Part shown: positions 25,630 to 34,256 of the stretch, piece after piece | Layout: each line of letters starts with the position of its first letter | Numbering within the stretch: the first letter of the stretch is position 1 | Assembly: GCF_000230835.1 (NCBI RefSeq) | Contig: NZ_CM001240.1 | Coordinates: 1,620,501-1,684,500 of the forward strand | Origin: Clostridium sp. DL-VIII | Lineage (GTDB): Bacteria > Bacillota > Clostridia > Clostridiales > Clostridiaceae | Length of the DNA stretch: 64,000 nt | Reading direction: 5' to 3' | Made by a program: the position numbers and the translations under genes | The notes under the pieces: generated by a model | The model's input: only the letters and a program-made list of their open reading frames with translations | Databases searched by the model: none | What the model was told of the DNA's origin: nothing

Positions 25630-27465
25630 ATGACTGCTTTACGTAGCTGTAGTTTATATTATGATCCCAATACAGCAAATTATTTAATAGAATATAAGGG
25701 CGATTTTAAAAAGAAGATAGATAGTATATCTTATGCTTGTGGTGATGTAATTACGGATACCATTGGAGTAGTATCTGTACAAGCAAAAGATTTTGACAGG
25801 CTCTTAATTGATGTTCCAGAGATTGTTTTTTTTGATTTTAGAATTAGATATGTCTTGCAAGATATTTCGCCATCATCTGTTGATAATATAAATAATATAA
25901 AAATCAATCCATATTTGGATTTAAATGGAAGAAATGTATTGGTTGGAATAGTTGATACAGGGATAGATTATTTAAATGATGAATTCATAAGAGAAGATGA
26001 TACGTCAAGAATTGTGAGTATATGGGATCAAACGATTGTAAATAGCAATAATCAATCTGTATACATCGGTCAAGTTTATTCCAATGAACAAATTAATAAT
26101 GCTATAAAGTCTTATAGAAACAAAGGTGATCCATATCAAATTGTACCATCAAAAGATGAAATTGGTCATGGGACTAAAGTTGCAGGAATTATAGGTGCAC
26201 GTGGAAGTAATAAAGAATTTCAAGGAATTGCAAATGAAAGTGATTTTGTGATTGTTAAGCTTTTTGAGTCGAGTAATTTTAAAGCAGAGCTAAAAGCAAA
26301 TGGAGTTCCTGATGTACCAGTATACAATGCATCTGAAATTGTAAGTGGATTGGAGTACCTAAGAAAGGTAGCGATGGCTCGCAGGCAGCCTATGGTTATT
26401 TGTCTTGGAGCTGGAAGCAGTGAAGGAAGTCACGATGGCTTTAATTTGATTTCTAGATATGTAACATCTCTTGGAAATAATAGAGGAATATGTTTAGTAT
26501 GTGGAGTTGGTAATGAAGGTGATTCACAAGGTCATGCATCAGGATATATTAGAAATGTAGGAGATGTAAAAGTAATAGATTTGAGAATACCAAGAGAAAT
26601 AAAAACTTTTCATCTCTATATTTGGATACGAAGACCTAATATCGCTTCTATAAATGTAATTTCTCCCACGGGGGAAGCATCATCGGTTATTCAAGCTCAA
26701 ATAAACAAAGTTCAGCCAGTTAAGTTTGTTTTCTTAGATACACAGATGTTAGTTAGATATTACAGCCCAGAGCACTTTACAGGGCACGAGGTAATAAGTA
26801 TTGAATTTACCAACATAAAACCAGGAATATGGAGCTTGAATTTGATTGGGAATTATATAATTAATGGAAGATATGACATATGGCTTCCACCTAAAAGTAC
26901 CTTACCTGAAAATACTATATTTCTTGAATCAGATCCATTTAATACATTGACAATGCCATCTGAAGCACTAAATGTACTTACTATTGCTTATTACGGGAAT
27001 AATAATGCTCTAATTGCAGCTTCAGGAAAAGGATTCAATACAAATGGTGTGATTAATCCAGATGTTTCAACAATAGGAGTGAATATTCTAACAACAAAAA
27101 CTTCAAGTGGAACAACAACATTCTCAGGCAGTTCAGCAGCAGCTGCAATAGTTGCCGGTGCCTGCGCACTTTTATTGCAATGGGGAATAATTGATGGTAA
27201 TGACCCAACTATGTACACAAAAAAAGTTAGAACATATATGATGTACGGTGCAAATAGAAATCAAACTAATAGATATCCTACAAGAGAAAGTGGATATGGA
27301 GATTTTGATTTGCTTGGTATTTTTAATATTATTGGAGGAATATATAGAGGAAGGAGGAGTAGAAGCTGTAATTTTAATAATGAAGATAATGATTATGAAT
27401 ATAATGAATATTGTATTAACGATTTGTTTATAAGAATTCCGAAAGGAAAGTACAGGGGGAGTTAA
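25630..27465 (+). CDS. Csp-type subtilisin-family serine protease (first of tandem pair)
   Basis: The 611-residue S8 peptidase has an N-terminal prodomain of about 90 residues and no signal peptide. The catalytic triad is complete: Asp109 in VGIVDTGIDY, His180 in EIGHGTKVAG and Ser502 in FSGSSAAAA. In this last motif a Ser replaces the usual Thr of GTS. The long jelly-roll-like insert before the Ser block is typical of clostridial Csp germination proteases (CspA/B/C), which in C. perfringens activate the cortex hydrolase SleC. The C-terminus has a basic/acidic tail (GRRSRSCNFNNEDNDYEYN) absent from the paralogue. AGGAG precedes the ATG. No sleC gene is visible nearby, so the substrate is open. 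Confidence 0.85.
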   Translation: MTALRSCSLYYDPNTANYLIEYKGDFKKKIDSISYACGDVITDTIGVVSVQAKDFDRLLIDVPEIVFFDFRIRYVLQDISPSSVDNINNIKINPYLDLNGRNVLVGIVDTGIDYLNDEFIREDDTSRIVSIWDQTIVNSNNQSVYIGQVYSNEQINNAIKSYRNKGDPYQIVPSKDEIGHGTKVAGIIGARGSNKEFQGIANESDFVIVKLFESSNFKAELKANGVPDVPVYNASEIVSGLEYLRKVAMARRQPMVICLGAGSSEGSHDGFNLISRYVTSLGNNRGICLVCGVGNEGDSQGHASGYIRNVGDVKVIDLRIPREIKTFHLYIWIRRPNIASINVISPTGEASSVIQAQINKVQPVKFVFLDTQMLVRYYSPEHFTGHEVISIEFTNIKPGIWSLNLIGNYIINGRYDIWLPPKSTLPENTIFLESDPFNTLTMPSEALNVLTIAYYGNNNALIAASGKGFNTNGVINPDVSTIGVNILTTKTSSGTTTFSGSSAAAAIVAGACALLLQWGIIDGNDPTMYTKKVRTYMMYGANRNQTNRYPTRESGYGDFDLLGIFNIIGGIYRGRRSRSCNFNNEDNDYEYNEYCINDLFIRIPKGKYRGS

Positions 27466-29184
27466 ATGAAAGGTAATTATAGAGTGCCTCCTAACATATT
27501 TTCTGATCCTAATTATTATCATTATGTTGTCCAATATGAAGGAAATATTGAGGAGGAAATTTCAAAACAGTTAGGATATTTTGTAACAATAATTAATGAT
27601 AAATATGCTATCGTATCTACCAATAAAGAAGATCAATTAAATATTCAAGGGACGATTTTTTCAACTGTAGTATTTGTTGCCCCGATAGATATATTTACTC
27701 TTCAGGAAATCTCTCCAGTTAAAGCTTCTGGAGCAGATTTTTTGCAATTGGAGCTGCCATTAAGACTAACTGGGAGAGGAGTTACTGTAGCTATTATAGA
27801 TACAGGAATTGATTACCTCAATAGAGAATTTATGAAAGAGAATGGAGAGACAAGGATAGAATATATATGGGATCAAACAATACAATCCACTAATATAGAA
27901 GAAGGAAATATTGTTCCGTACGGAACTGTTTATGATAAAAATAAAATACAAGAGGCTATAAGTGCTTCTAATGAAGGAAAATCACCGTATGAAATAGTGC
28001 CTAGCAGAGATGAAATTGGCCATGGTACGAATATGGCTGGGATAATCGGAGCCAGGGGGATAAATCCTAATTTAAAGGGGATTACTCCAGAATGTGATTT
28101 TATAATAATTAAGTTAATACAATCTATTAAGATCATGATGAATTTTGGATTTAATATTCCTGTATTTGATTTATTTGCCATTTTTCCGGCACTAGAGTTT
28201 TTATATAGATATTCCTTAAGCAGTAATAAACCATTGGTTATATATTTTCCTCTTGGAAGTAATTTAGGCAGTCATAAAGGTGATGGGATTCTGGAACAAT
28301 ATATGGATTCAATATCTAGTCATAGTGGAATAGCCATAGTTACAGGAACAGGAAATCAAGGTGCTATTGGATGTCATGCTTCTGGTGTAATACCACAAGT
28401 TAATGATTCGAGAGTAATACAATTATATATGGCACCAGAGCAAAAAAATAATATAGCTCAGATTTGGATTGATTCACCTAATATAATGTCTCTAGAAATT
28501 ATATCACCTTCAGGAGAAAATACAGGAAGAATAAGGCCGGAAATTAAAGGTATAAGTACTTATTCCTTTGTTTTTGAAAATACACCAATAGTAATTAATT
28601 CATACTTTCCAGAAGAGCTTACAGGAGAACAATCATATACGATCAGATTCAGTAATATAAAGGAAGGGATTTGGAAATTTAGATTGACAGGAGAGTTGAT
28701 TTTAGATGGAAGATACAATGCTTGGATACCTGGTGTAGGATTAAGTATTGGAGGAACAGGATTTATCCCTTCAGATCCGTATGGAACAATTGTAAATCCG
28801 AGTGCATCAACCTATTCAATTACAGCTGCAGCATATAATCAAAATAACAATAATATTTTAGAGTATTCTGGAATGGCATTTTTAGAGGAATATGTTGATA
28901 GAATAGACGTTGCTACAGGAGGAGTAAATGCATTAACTACAGCTCCTAATAATACAACGGCTATTGTTAATGGAACAAGTGTATCAGCAGCTATACTGGC
29001 AGGAACATGCGCGATGCTATTTCAATGGGGAATTGTTGAAGGAAATGATCCTAACATATATTCACAAACTATAAAAACATATATACAAAGAGGTGCAATT
29101 CAAAGAGGCGGTGACACATATCCAAATCCTCAATGGGGATATGGAATATTAAGCATAGTAAAAGTATTCCAAAATATGCTATAA
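27466..29184 (+). CDS. Csp-type subtilisin-family serine protease (second of tandem pair)
   Basis: The 572-residue paralogue starts on the base after the previous stop, so translation is probably coupled. Its triad is also complete: Asp112 in AIIDTGIDY, His186 in EIGHGTNMAG and Ser505 in VNGTSVSAA. The prodomain differs strongly from its neighbour (NYRVPPNIFSDPNYYHYVVQYEGN). An insert (KLIQSIKIMMNFGFNIPVFD) follows the His block. No signal peptide is present. The pair probably arose by duplication. Unlike C. difficile CspC, neither copy has lost the catalytic residues. A hairpin follows at 29242-29295. Confidence 0.85.
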   Translation: MKGNYRVPPNIFSDPNYYHYVVQYEGNIEEEISKQLGYFVTIINDKYAIVSTNKEDQLNIQGTIFSTVVFVAPIDIFTLQEISPVKASGADFLQLELPLRLTGRGVTVAIIDTGIDYLNREFMKENGETRIEYIWDQTIQSTNIEEGNIVPYGTVYDKNKIQEAISASNEGKSPYEIVPSRDEIGHGTNMAGIIGARGINPNLKGITPECDFIIIKLIQSIKIMMNFGFNIPVFDLFAIFPALEFLYRYSLSSNKPLVIYFPLGSNLGSHKGDGILEQYMDSISSHSGIAIVTGTGNQGAIGCHASGVIPQVNDSRVIQLYMAPEQKNNIAQIWIDSPNIMSLEIISPSGENTGRIRPEIKGISTYSFVFENTPIVINSYFPEELTGEQSYTIRFSNIKEGIWKFRLTGELILDGRYNAWIPGVGLSIGGTGFIPSDPYGTIVNPSASTYSITAAAYNQNNNNILEYSGMAFLEEYVDRIDVATGGVNALTTAPNNTTAIVNGTSVSAAILAGTCAMLFQWGIVEGNDPNIYSQTIKTYIQRGAIQRGGDTYPNPQWGYGILSIVKVFQNML

Positions 29185-29241
29185 ATACTCATGAAGTTAT
29201 TTATAAGATAAGGAGAATTATAAATAATATAAAGCAAATAA

Positions 29242-29302
29242 TTTAAAATCTTAAAAAATACATTAATAAGTTAAATATATTATTTAAGATTTTAAGTTAT
29301 TT
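29242..29302. terminator. Convergent terminator
   Basis: TTTAAAATCTTAAA near 29242-29255 pairs with TTTAAGATTTTAA (29283-29295), with T-rich sequence on the plus side. It lies between the converging protease and amidotransferase-like genes. Confidence 0.5.
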
Positions 29303-30043
29303 TTTATTTATCATATTGTTTAACGAAGCATTTATAAAAGCTTTAAATAGTTTAAGCATATTTTCATCATTGTAGACAGTCATAATTTCTGGATGAAATT
29401 GCACGCCAACGACAAATTCCTTATCTATGCTTTCGATAGCTTCAATTACATTATCTTTAGAATAAGCAGTAACCTTGAAGCCAGGAGCTAAATCTTTAAT
29501 TGCCTGATGATGAAAAGTATTGCTTATAATAGAGCTTCCTAAAATATCATGCAGAATTGAATTTTCAAGGATGTATAAAGTATGAGTTACGGCACCATTT
29601 TTTGTTTGCTGCTGATGTTTAATATAGCATCCATCCATATCTGATAAATCTTGATATAAAGTTCCTCCAAAAGCTACATTCAAAATTTGATGTCCTCGGC
29701 ATATAGCAAGAATTGGTTTGTCAAGTTCATAAGCAATTTTTGCTATTAAAAGGTCGAAGTTATCTTTTTCAGGAAATATAAATCCAAGTTTTGGAGAAGG
29801 TTCTTCATTATAAAGTAATGGATTTACATCTATTCCGCCAGAAAGTACGACGCCATCGAGAGTTTCAATTTGTTGTCTAATAGATTCTTCATCAGAAAGA
29901 ATTGGAAGTATAATGGGAATTCCTCCGCCTCTAATTACTGATTCGACATAATCATTACTGATGGATTCCATAACAGAATGAGAATAAAGAGTATCTTGTT
30001 TTATAAGTCGACTAGAGTTTATACCTATGATAGGTTTTTTCAT
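29297..30043 (-). CDS. Gamma-glutamyl-gamma-aminobutyrate hydrolase-like class I glutamine amidotransferase
   Basis: The 248-residue protein matches the PuuD/peptidase C26 family. It starts MKKPIIGINSSRL, then VLSGGIDVNPLLY, the nucleophile Cys in ILAICRGHQILNVAFGG, and the His-Glu pair in VGVQFHPEI. Such enzymes hydrolyse gamma-glutamyl amide bonds, as in putrescine breakdown through gamma-glutamyl intermediates. The start at 30043 matches the family N-terminus; an upstream extension to 30097 reads into the hairpin at the edge of an IS91-type element. No good ribosome binding site precedes the ATG, suggesting that the insertion removed its promoter and leader. Confidence 0.8.
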   Translation of the reverse strand: MKKPIIGINSSRLIKQDTLYSHSVMESISNDYVESVIRGGGIPIILPILSDEESIRQQIETLDGVVLSGGIDVNPLLYNEEPSPKLGFIFPEKDNFDLLIAKIAYELDKPILAICRGHQILNVAFGGTLYQDLSDMDGCYIKHQQQTKNGAVTHTLYILENSILHDILGSSIISNTFHHQAIKDLAPGFKVTAYSKDNVIEAIESIDKEFVVGVQFHPEIMTVYNDENMLKLFKAFINASLNNMINKK

Positions 30044-30126
30044 TGTATAGGAAAGTATAAAAATCGCGCTCGCTGAAAGCGCGGCGTAGACTTGCATTAG
30101 AAAAATATATGTGGTAAATTGATGAA

Positions 30127-31356
30127 ATGATTAAGAGTAAATTAAGAAGAATATTAGAGGAAAATTGGAATGAATTTTATAAAAGATATAAAAACAGAAT
30201 TAGACCTAGTGTTATTGCAGAAGTAAAAAAAGTTATGAAATGCAAGGATATAAGTAATGGTTATATTGAATTAAAATGTAAGGAATGTGGCGAAATAAAG
30301 AAAGTTGGGTTCACTTGTAAAAGTAGATTTTGTACATCATGTGGAAAGGTTTATGTTGATAATTGGGTTAATGGAATGCTGGGAAAATTAATAAATGTAA
30401 AGCATAGACATATGGTATTTACAATACCAGAGGAACTTAGAAATTACTTCGGAAGAGAAAGAGATAGGCTGAAGTTACTTCCGCAATGTGCAGCTAAAGC
30501 TGTTACGAGTTGGATGTATAAGCAAAATAAAAAAGAAGAATTTATACCTGGAATTATAGCAGTTATACATACTTTTGGACGAGATTTAAAGTGGAATCCC
30601 CACGTCCACATGATGGTTACAGAAGGTGGAAAGGGTAAGCTAACTACCTGGAGAAATTTTAAATATTTTTCGTATGAAGCATTAAGAAAGAGATGGCAAA
30701 AAATATTATTAGATGAAATAATAAAAAGAGAAGGAAATAAAGATAGTTTTAGACGATTAAAGAACAAAATATATAAAAATAATAAAGATGGATTTTATGT
30801 TCATGCTAAAAATGAAATAAAATCAGCAAAGATAGCTGCAAAATATATTGGAAGATATGTTGGACGACCTGCGATAGCAGAATCAAGAATAATTGCGTAT
30901 GATGGTGAAAGTGTAACATTTAAATATAAAAGACATGAAGACAATAAAGAAATAATAGAGAAAGTGCCAGTCTTTGAGTTTATAAAAAAAGTTATAATAC
31001 ATATACCAGACAAGAATTTTAAAATGGTGAGATATTTTGGACTGTATTCGAGGAGATGTAAGGATAAAGATCAATTTATCAAGATGATAGATAAGAAAAT
31101 AATACAAATTAAGAAATCAATAGAAAAGTGGGAATATCGAATTCTTGCGTCTTTTGGGGTAGATCCATGCAAATGTTCTAAATGTGGTGGTAAGATGAGA
31201 TTTAATGATATAGTGTATCCACGATACGGCTCGATGCGAGAATATTTTAAAGATAAATTTATAAGTGAAGGGAAAGAAAAATTAGAAAACATCCTGGAAA
31301 TATATGCAATTGCAAAAGGAGTACTATATGGTAAAATAAAGCCGACAACAACATAG
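30127..31356 (+). CDS. IS91-family Y2 transposase
   Basis: The 409-residue protein has an N-terminal zinc-binding domain (LKCKECGEIKKVGFTCKSRF, then CTSCGK), the HUH motif in NPHVHMMVTEGG and the two-tyrosine motif YIGRYVG. A second Cys pair lies near the end (CKCSKCGGKMRF). This is the IS91/IS801 organisation: a rolling-circle-type transposase that nicks one strand through paired tyrosines. All catalytic motifs are intact. The ATG follows only a weak ribosome binding site. It is followed 15 bases later by a small zinc-ribbon gene. Confidence 0.9.
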   Translation: MIKSKLRRILEENWNEFYKRYKNRIRPSVIAEVKKVMKCKDISNGYIELKCKECGEIKKVGFTCKSRFCTSCGKVYVDNWVNGMLGKLINVKHRHMVFTIPEELRNYFGRERDRLKLLPQCAAKAVTSWMYKQNKKEEFIPGIIAVIHTFGRDLKWNPHVHMMVTEGGKGKLTTWRNFKYFSYEALRKRWQKILLDEIIKREGNKDSFRRLKNKIYKNNKDGFYVHAKNEIKSAKIAAKYIGRYVGRPAIAESRIIAYDGESVTFKYKRHEDNKEIIEKVPVFEFIKKVIIHIPDKNFKMVRYFGLYSRRCKDKDQFIKMIDKKIIQIKKSIEKWEYRILASFGVDPCKCSKCGGKMRFNDIVYPRYGSMREYFKDKFISEGKEKLENILEIYAIAKGVLYGKIKPTTT

Positions 31357-31371
31357 TTGGAGGGATGTTAA

Positions 31372-31566
31372 GTGAAAGATATAATACCATATAAATGTTT
31401 AAATTGTGGAATAACAGAAAATATACCTAGGGAGGTTGTAGAATACTTTGATGAGATGGATCAAAGTAATATAGATGAACCGCCTTGTTTTTCATGCGAA
31501 AAATGTGGTGGAGTTATGAGACCTAAAGAATACAATGGGGTATATGGCAAAAGTTATAAACTATAA
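31372..31566 (+). CDS. Small zinc-ribbon protein accompanying the transposase
   Basis: The 64-residue protein starts at a GTG with GGAGGG upstream. It has two Cys pairs, YKCLNCGI and CFSCEKCGGVM, consistent with one zinc ribbon. It lies 15 bases after the transposase and before a terminator, so it is probably part of the same transcript. Its role in transposition is unknown. Confidence 0.65.
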   Translation: MKDIIPYKCLNCGITENIPREVVEYFDEMDQSNIDEPPCFSCEKCGGVMRPKEYNGVYGKSYKL

Positions 31567-31571
31567 GAAGA

Positions 31572-31607
31572 AAACCATAGAGGAACAGCAATCTCTATGG
31601 TTTTTAA
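31572..31607 (+). terminator. Terminator after the IS91 operon
   Basis: AACCATAGAG pairs with CTCTATGGTT around an approximately ten-base loop and is followed by a T-rich run. Confidence 0.7.
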
Positions 31608-31625
31608 TTTAACTATTAATAATTT

Positions 31626-31650
31626 CTCCGAAGGAGCGTGTCGCAGACAC
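31626..31650. repeat. Pair of GNA-triloop hairpins
   Basis: CTCC-GAA-GGAG (31626-31636) is directly followed by GTGTC-GCA-GACAC (31638-31650). These are the same kind of small palindromes as those at 804-869, about 31 kb away. Confidence 0.55.
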
Positions 31651-31697
31651 TTTTGTTCTAATTGCCACCTCCAATGAAAATGTATATAAATTATACT

Positions 31698-31788
31698 ATA
31701 TAAGTTGCGATAATGAAACCGCATCACTATTGTTTACATTAATGCTAAAACAAAATATGTAATGTAAATTCATTAACGCAACTTATAT
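31698..31788. repeat. Long inverted repeat upstream of the sugar ABC ATPase
   Basis: ATATAAGTTGCG (31698-31709) pairs with CGCAACTTATAT (31777-31788). Inner TAATGAA pairs with TTCATTA, and TTTACATTA with TAATGTAAA. The hairpin covers about 90 bases with an A-rich loop. Apart from this, 31651-31970 holds no gene. Confidence 0.65.
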
Positions 31789-31970
31789 ATATAGACGGGA
31801 ATAAATAAAGAAAGTACTATTTAAGGTTTTATATTATTTCACAAAAAAAAGAATGCAGTTTTGTAAATTTTCAATATGGAATTTAAAGGATTTCATGTAG
31901 TAAAATAAACCTATAGCTAATGTTATAGAAATAAAATTGAAATTATATAAATGAAAGGGAGAACATAGAT

Positions 31971-33080
31971 ATGGCAGATCTATCATTAAGACATATTTAT
32001 AAGATTTATGAAGGAGATGTAGCTGCAGTTAAAGATTTCAATCTGGAAATTGAAGACAAAGAGTTTATAGTATTTGTTGGACCATCAGGTTGTGGTAAGT
32101 CAACAACTTTACGTATGATTGCGGGACTTGAAGAAATATCAAAGGGTGAATTATATATAGGTGGAAAACTTGTTAACGATGTAGAGCCTAAGGAAAGAGA
32201 TATAGCAATGGTATTTCAGAACTATGCTTTATATCCACATATGACAGTATATGATAATATGGCTTTTGCCTTAAAATTAAGAAGAGCTCCAAAAGATGAA
32301 ATAGATAAAAAAGTAAGATTAGCAGCCAAGAGATTAGATATTGAACATTTATTGGATAGAAAGCCAAAGGCTCTATCTGGAGGCCAAAGACAAAGAGTTG
32401 CATTAGGACGTGCTATTGTCAGAGAACCAAAGGTATTCTTAATGGATGAGCCATTATCAAACCTTGATGCAAAATTAAGAGTTCAAATGAGAACTGAAAT
32501 ATCAAAGCTTTATCAAAGCTTAGGTACAACCTTCATATATGTTACTCATGATCAGGTTGAAGCATTAACAATGGGAACTAGAATCGTTGTAATGAGAGAT
32601 GGTGTTATTCAACAAGTTGACACTCCACTTAATATTTATAACACTCCAGTTAATTTATTTGTTGCAGGATTTATTGGAAGTCCTCAAATGAACTTGGTTA
32701 ATGGGACTGTAACTGAAAAGGAAGGAAAGATATATTGTAATTTTGAAGAAAATAGTATATTATTGCCGGAAGAAAAAGGAAATGTATTAAAAGAAAAGAA
32801 TTATATAAATAAGGAAGTTGTATTTGGTATTAGACCAGAACATTTAGATGATAATAGTGAATTAATTGAAATGAATCCTAGTGCAACAATTGCTGGAGAT
32901 GTGGAAGTTGTTGAAAGAATGGGTGCTGAAAGTTATATTTATTTTAAATCAGGAAAGAACAATATGACAGCAAGAGTTGATGGAAGTACTAAATCAGAAC
33001 CTAAGGATAAAATTAAATTATATGTGGAACATGAAAATATTCATGTGTTTGATAAAGAAACAGAATTGAGAATATGTTAG
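31971..33080 (+). CDS. ugpC: Carbohydrate ABC transporter ATP-binding protein (MsmX/UgpC/MalK type)
   Basis: The 369-residue ATPase has Walker [11 protein letters not shown]-loop [11 protein letters not shown], signature [16 protein letters not shown], Walker [15 protein letters not shown] and the H-loop VTHDQ. A C-terminal TOBE/regulatory domain follows ([23 protein letters not shown]). This is the CUT1 sugar-importer ATPase. In Gram-positives such a gene often stands alone and energises several sugar transporters, and none of its permeases is adjacent here. GGGAG precedes the ATG. The gene symbol follows common annotation practice, and the true substrate range is unknown. Confidence 0.88.
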   Translation: MADLSLRHIYKIYEGDVAAVKDFNLEIEDKEFIVFVGPSGCGKSTTLRMIAGLEEISKGELYIGGKLVNDVEPKERDIAMVFQNYALYPHMTVYDNMAFALKLRRAPKDEIDKKVRLAAKRLDIEHLLDRKPKALSGGQRQRVALGRAIVREPKVFLMDEPLSNLDAKLRVQMRTEISKLYQSLGTTFIYVTHDQVEALTMGTRIVVMRDGVIQQVDTPLNIYNTPVNLFVAGFIGSPQMNLVNGTVTEKEGKIYCNFEENSILLPEEKGNVLKEKNYINKEVVFGIRPEHLDDNSELIEMNPSATIAGDVEVVERMGAESYIYFKSGKNNMTARVDGSTKSEPKDKIKLYVEHENIHVFDKETELRIC

Positions 33081-33127
33081 TTTATGTAGCAGTTAAGCTT
33101 AAATAAGCTATAAGGATGCAGCTTTTA

Positions 33128-33151
33128 ACTCCCATCTAAAAAGATGGGAGT
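33128..33151 (+). terminator. Hairpin after ugpC
   Basis: ACTCCCATCT and AGATGGGAGT form a perfect 10-bp stem around AAAA. Only a weak T-containing tail follows, so it may be a terminator or an RNA-stabilising hairpin. Confidence 0.5.
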
Positions 33152-33199
33152 ATTATAATAATTGAACATGGGATAAATAATAATTGGAGTGAGAGGATT

Positions 33200-34144
33200 A
33201 TGGAGGAATTAGTAAAGTATTTAGAAGAAATATATGAAAATTGTGAAATACCTTTTGAGATTTATGAAGACGGAAAAATTATATTTAAGGCAAATTCAAG
33301 CAGCATCAAAGAAGAACATTTTCACAATATATTTTTTATTGGAACAAAGAAATTTGAAATAAAAATTGGAAAAGAATATAAAGAATCTTTGAAAATATTG
33401 GAGTTTTGTATTAAGGATAAGTACAAAAGCAACTGTGATAAAAAGGAAAAGCTTACAATTAAGTTATTGCAAAATTCAAATGTATCAAAAGAAAAAATAA
33501 AGGAAACCATGCCTAAAATAAAAGAGGAGACATTTTTAATAACTATTGACTTGAGGGAAAAAATAGCTGAAGTCTTAGAAATTTTGAAAAAAATTTATAA
33601 CGATACTGATATCATAGTAATTAATTATGAAGATACAATAAATCTAATTGGAGCATTTGAGGATATAAATGAACATGTATCAAGCATAAGTGAAACGGTT
33701 TATGTTTCTCTTTATGAGAAATGTTACATAAGTTATTGTCATATTGAAGAGTATGAATTTTTAAGCAGATTGTATAACGAAAATGTTTATAAAATAAGAC
33801 TTGCAAAAAAATATAAGTTATCTTCAAGGATATTTGAACAGAATAGCCTTCTGTTTGAGAAAATAATGGACAATTTAAAAGAGGAAACTAAAGCAAAGAT
33901 ATTACAAGAATTTGATGATGGATTTTCAAAGTTAGATGAAGATATGATAAAAACAGTGGAGATTTTCTTTAAGCTCAACCTAAACTTAAGTGAAGCGGCA
34001 AAAAGTCTATATGTCCATAGAAATACATTGATCTATAGATTAGATAAAATTGAAAAATATACAGGGTATGATATAAGAAAATTTAATGATGCGTCATTAT
34101 TTAAAATAGCATTTTTTATTTGGAAACAAAAAAGTAAACTATAA
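33200..34144 (+). CDS. PucR/CdaR-type helix-turn-helix regulator
   Basis: The 314-residue protein ends with the PucR C-terminal helix-turn-helix: FFKLNLNLSEAAKSLYVHRN, then TLIYRLDKIEKYTGYDIR. The N-terminal 250 residues hold a small sensor-like start (FEIYEDGKIIFKANSS) and a degenerate central domain (VIVNYEDTINLIGAFEDI). CdaR/PucR proteins activate sugar-acid or purine catabolic genes. It lies between a sugar ABC ATPase and a LacI-type regulator, so a sugar-related target is plausible. Its own ligand is unknown. Confidence 0.75.
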   Translation: MEELVKYLEEIYENCEIPFEIYEDGKIIFKANSSSIKEEHFHNIFFIGTKKFEIKIGKEYKESLKILEFCIKDKYKSNCDKKEKLTIKLLQNSNVSKEKIKETMPKIKEETFLITIDLREKIAEVLEILKKIYNDTDIIVINYEDTINLIGAFEDINEHVSSISETVYVSLYEKCYISYCHIEEYEFLSRLYNENVYKIRLAKKYKLSSRIFEQNSLLFEKIMDNLKEETKAKILQEFDDGFSKLDEDMIKTVEIFFKLNLNLSEAAKSLYVHRNTLIYRLDKIEKYTGYDIRKFNDASLFKIAFFIWKQKSKL

Positions 34145-34205
34145 TCTTGAATAAAAGTGACTTTAAATGAATTAGATAACTTAAAATTAATAATATAACT
34201 GTAAA

Positions 34206-34225
34206 TGGTAACGATATCGTAATTG
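34206..34225. promoter_or_regulatory. Candidate LacI-type operator
   Basis: ACGATATCGT (34211-34220) is a perfect 10-bp palindrome about 36 bp upstream of the LacI-family start and is a plausible autoregulatory site. Binding is inferred. Confidence 0.35.
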
Positions 34226-34256
34226 ATCTATGTTTAAAGTGGTGTGGGAGAAATAT

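Larger units (their letters stand above)
30052..31660 (+). mobile_element. IS91-type insertion element (approximate ends)
   Basis: This unit contains a Y2 HUH transposase and a small zinc-ribbon protein. The left side carries a GC-rich hairpin (CGCGCT...AGCGCG, 30065-30083), unusual in this AT-rich DNA. The right side carries paired small hairpins (31626-31650) followed by GTTC at 31655-31658, a tetranucleotide used as target by IS91 elements. IS91 elements make no target duplication, so the exact ends cannot be set from one copy. Confidence 0.55.
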
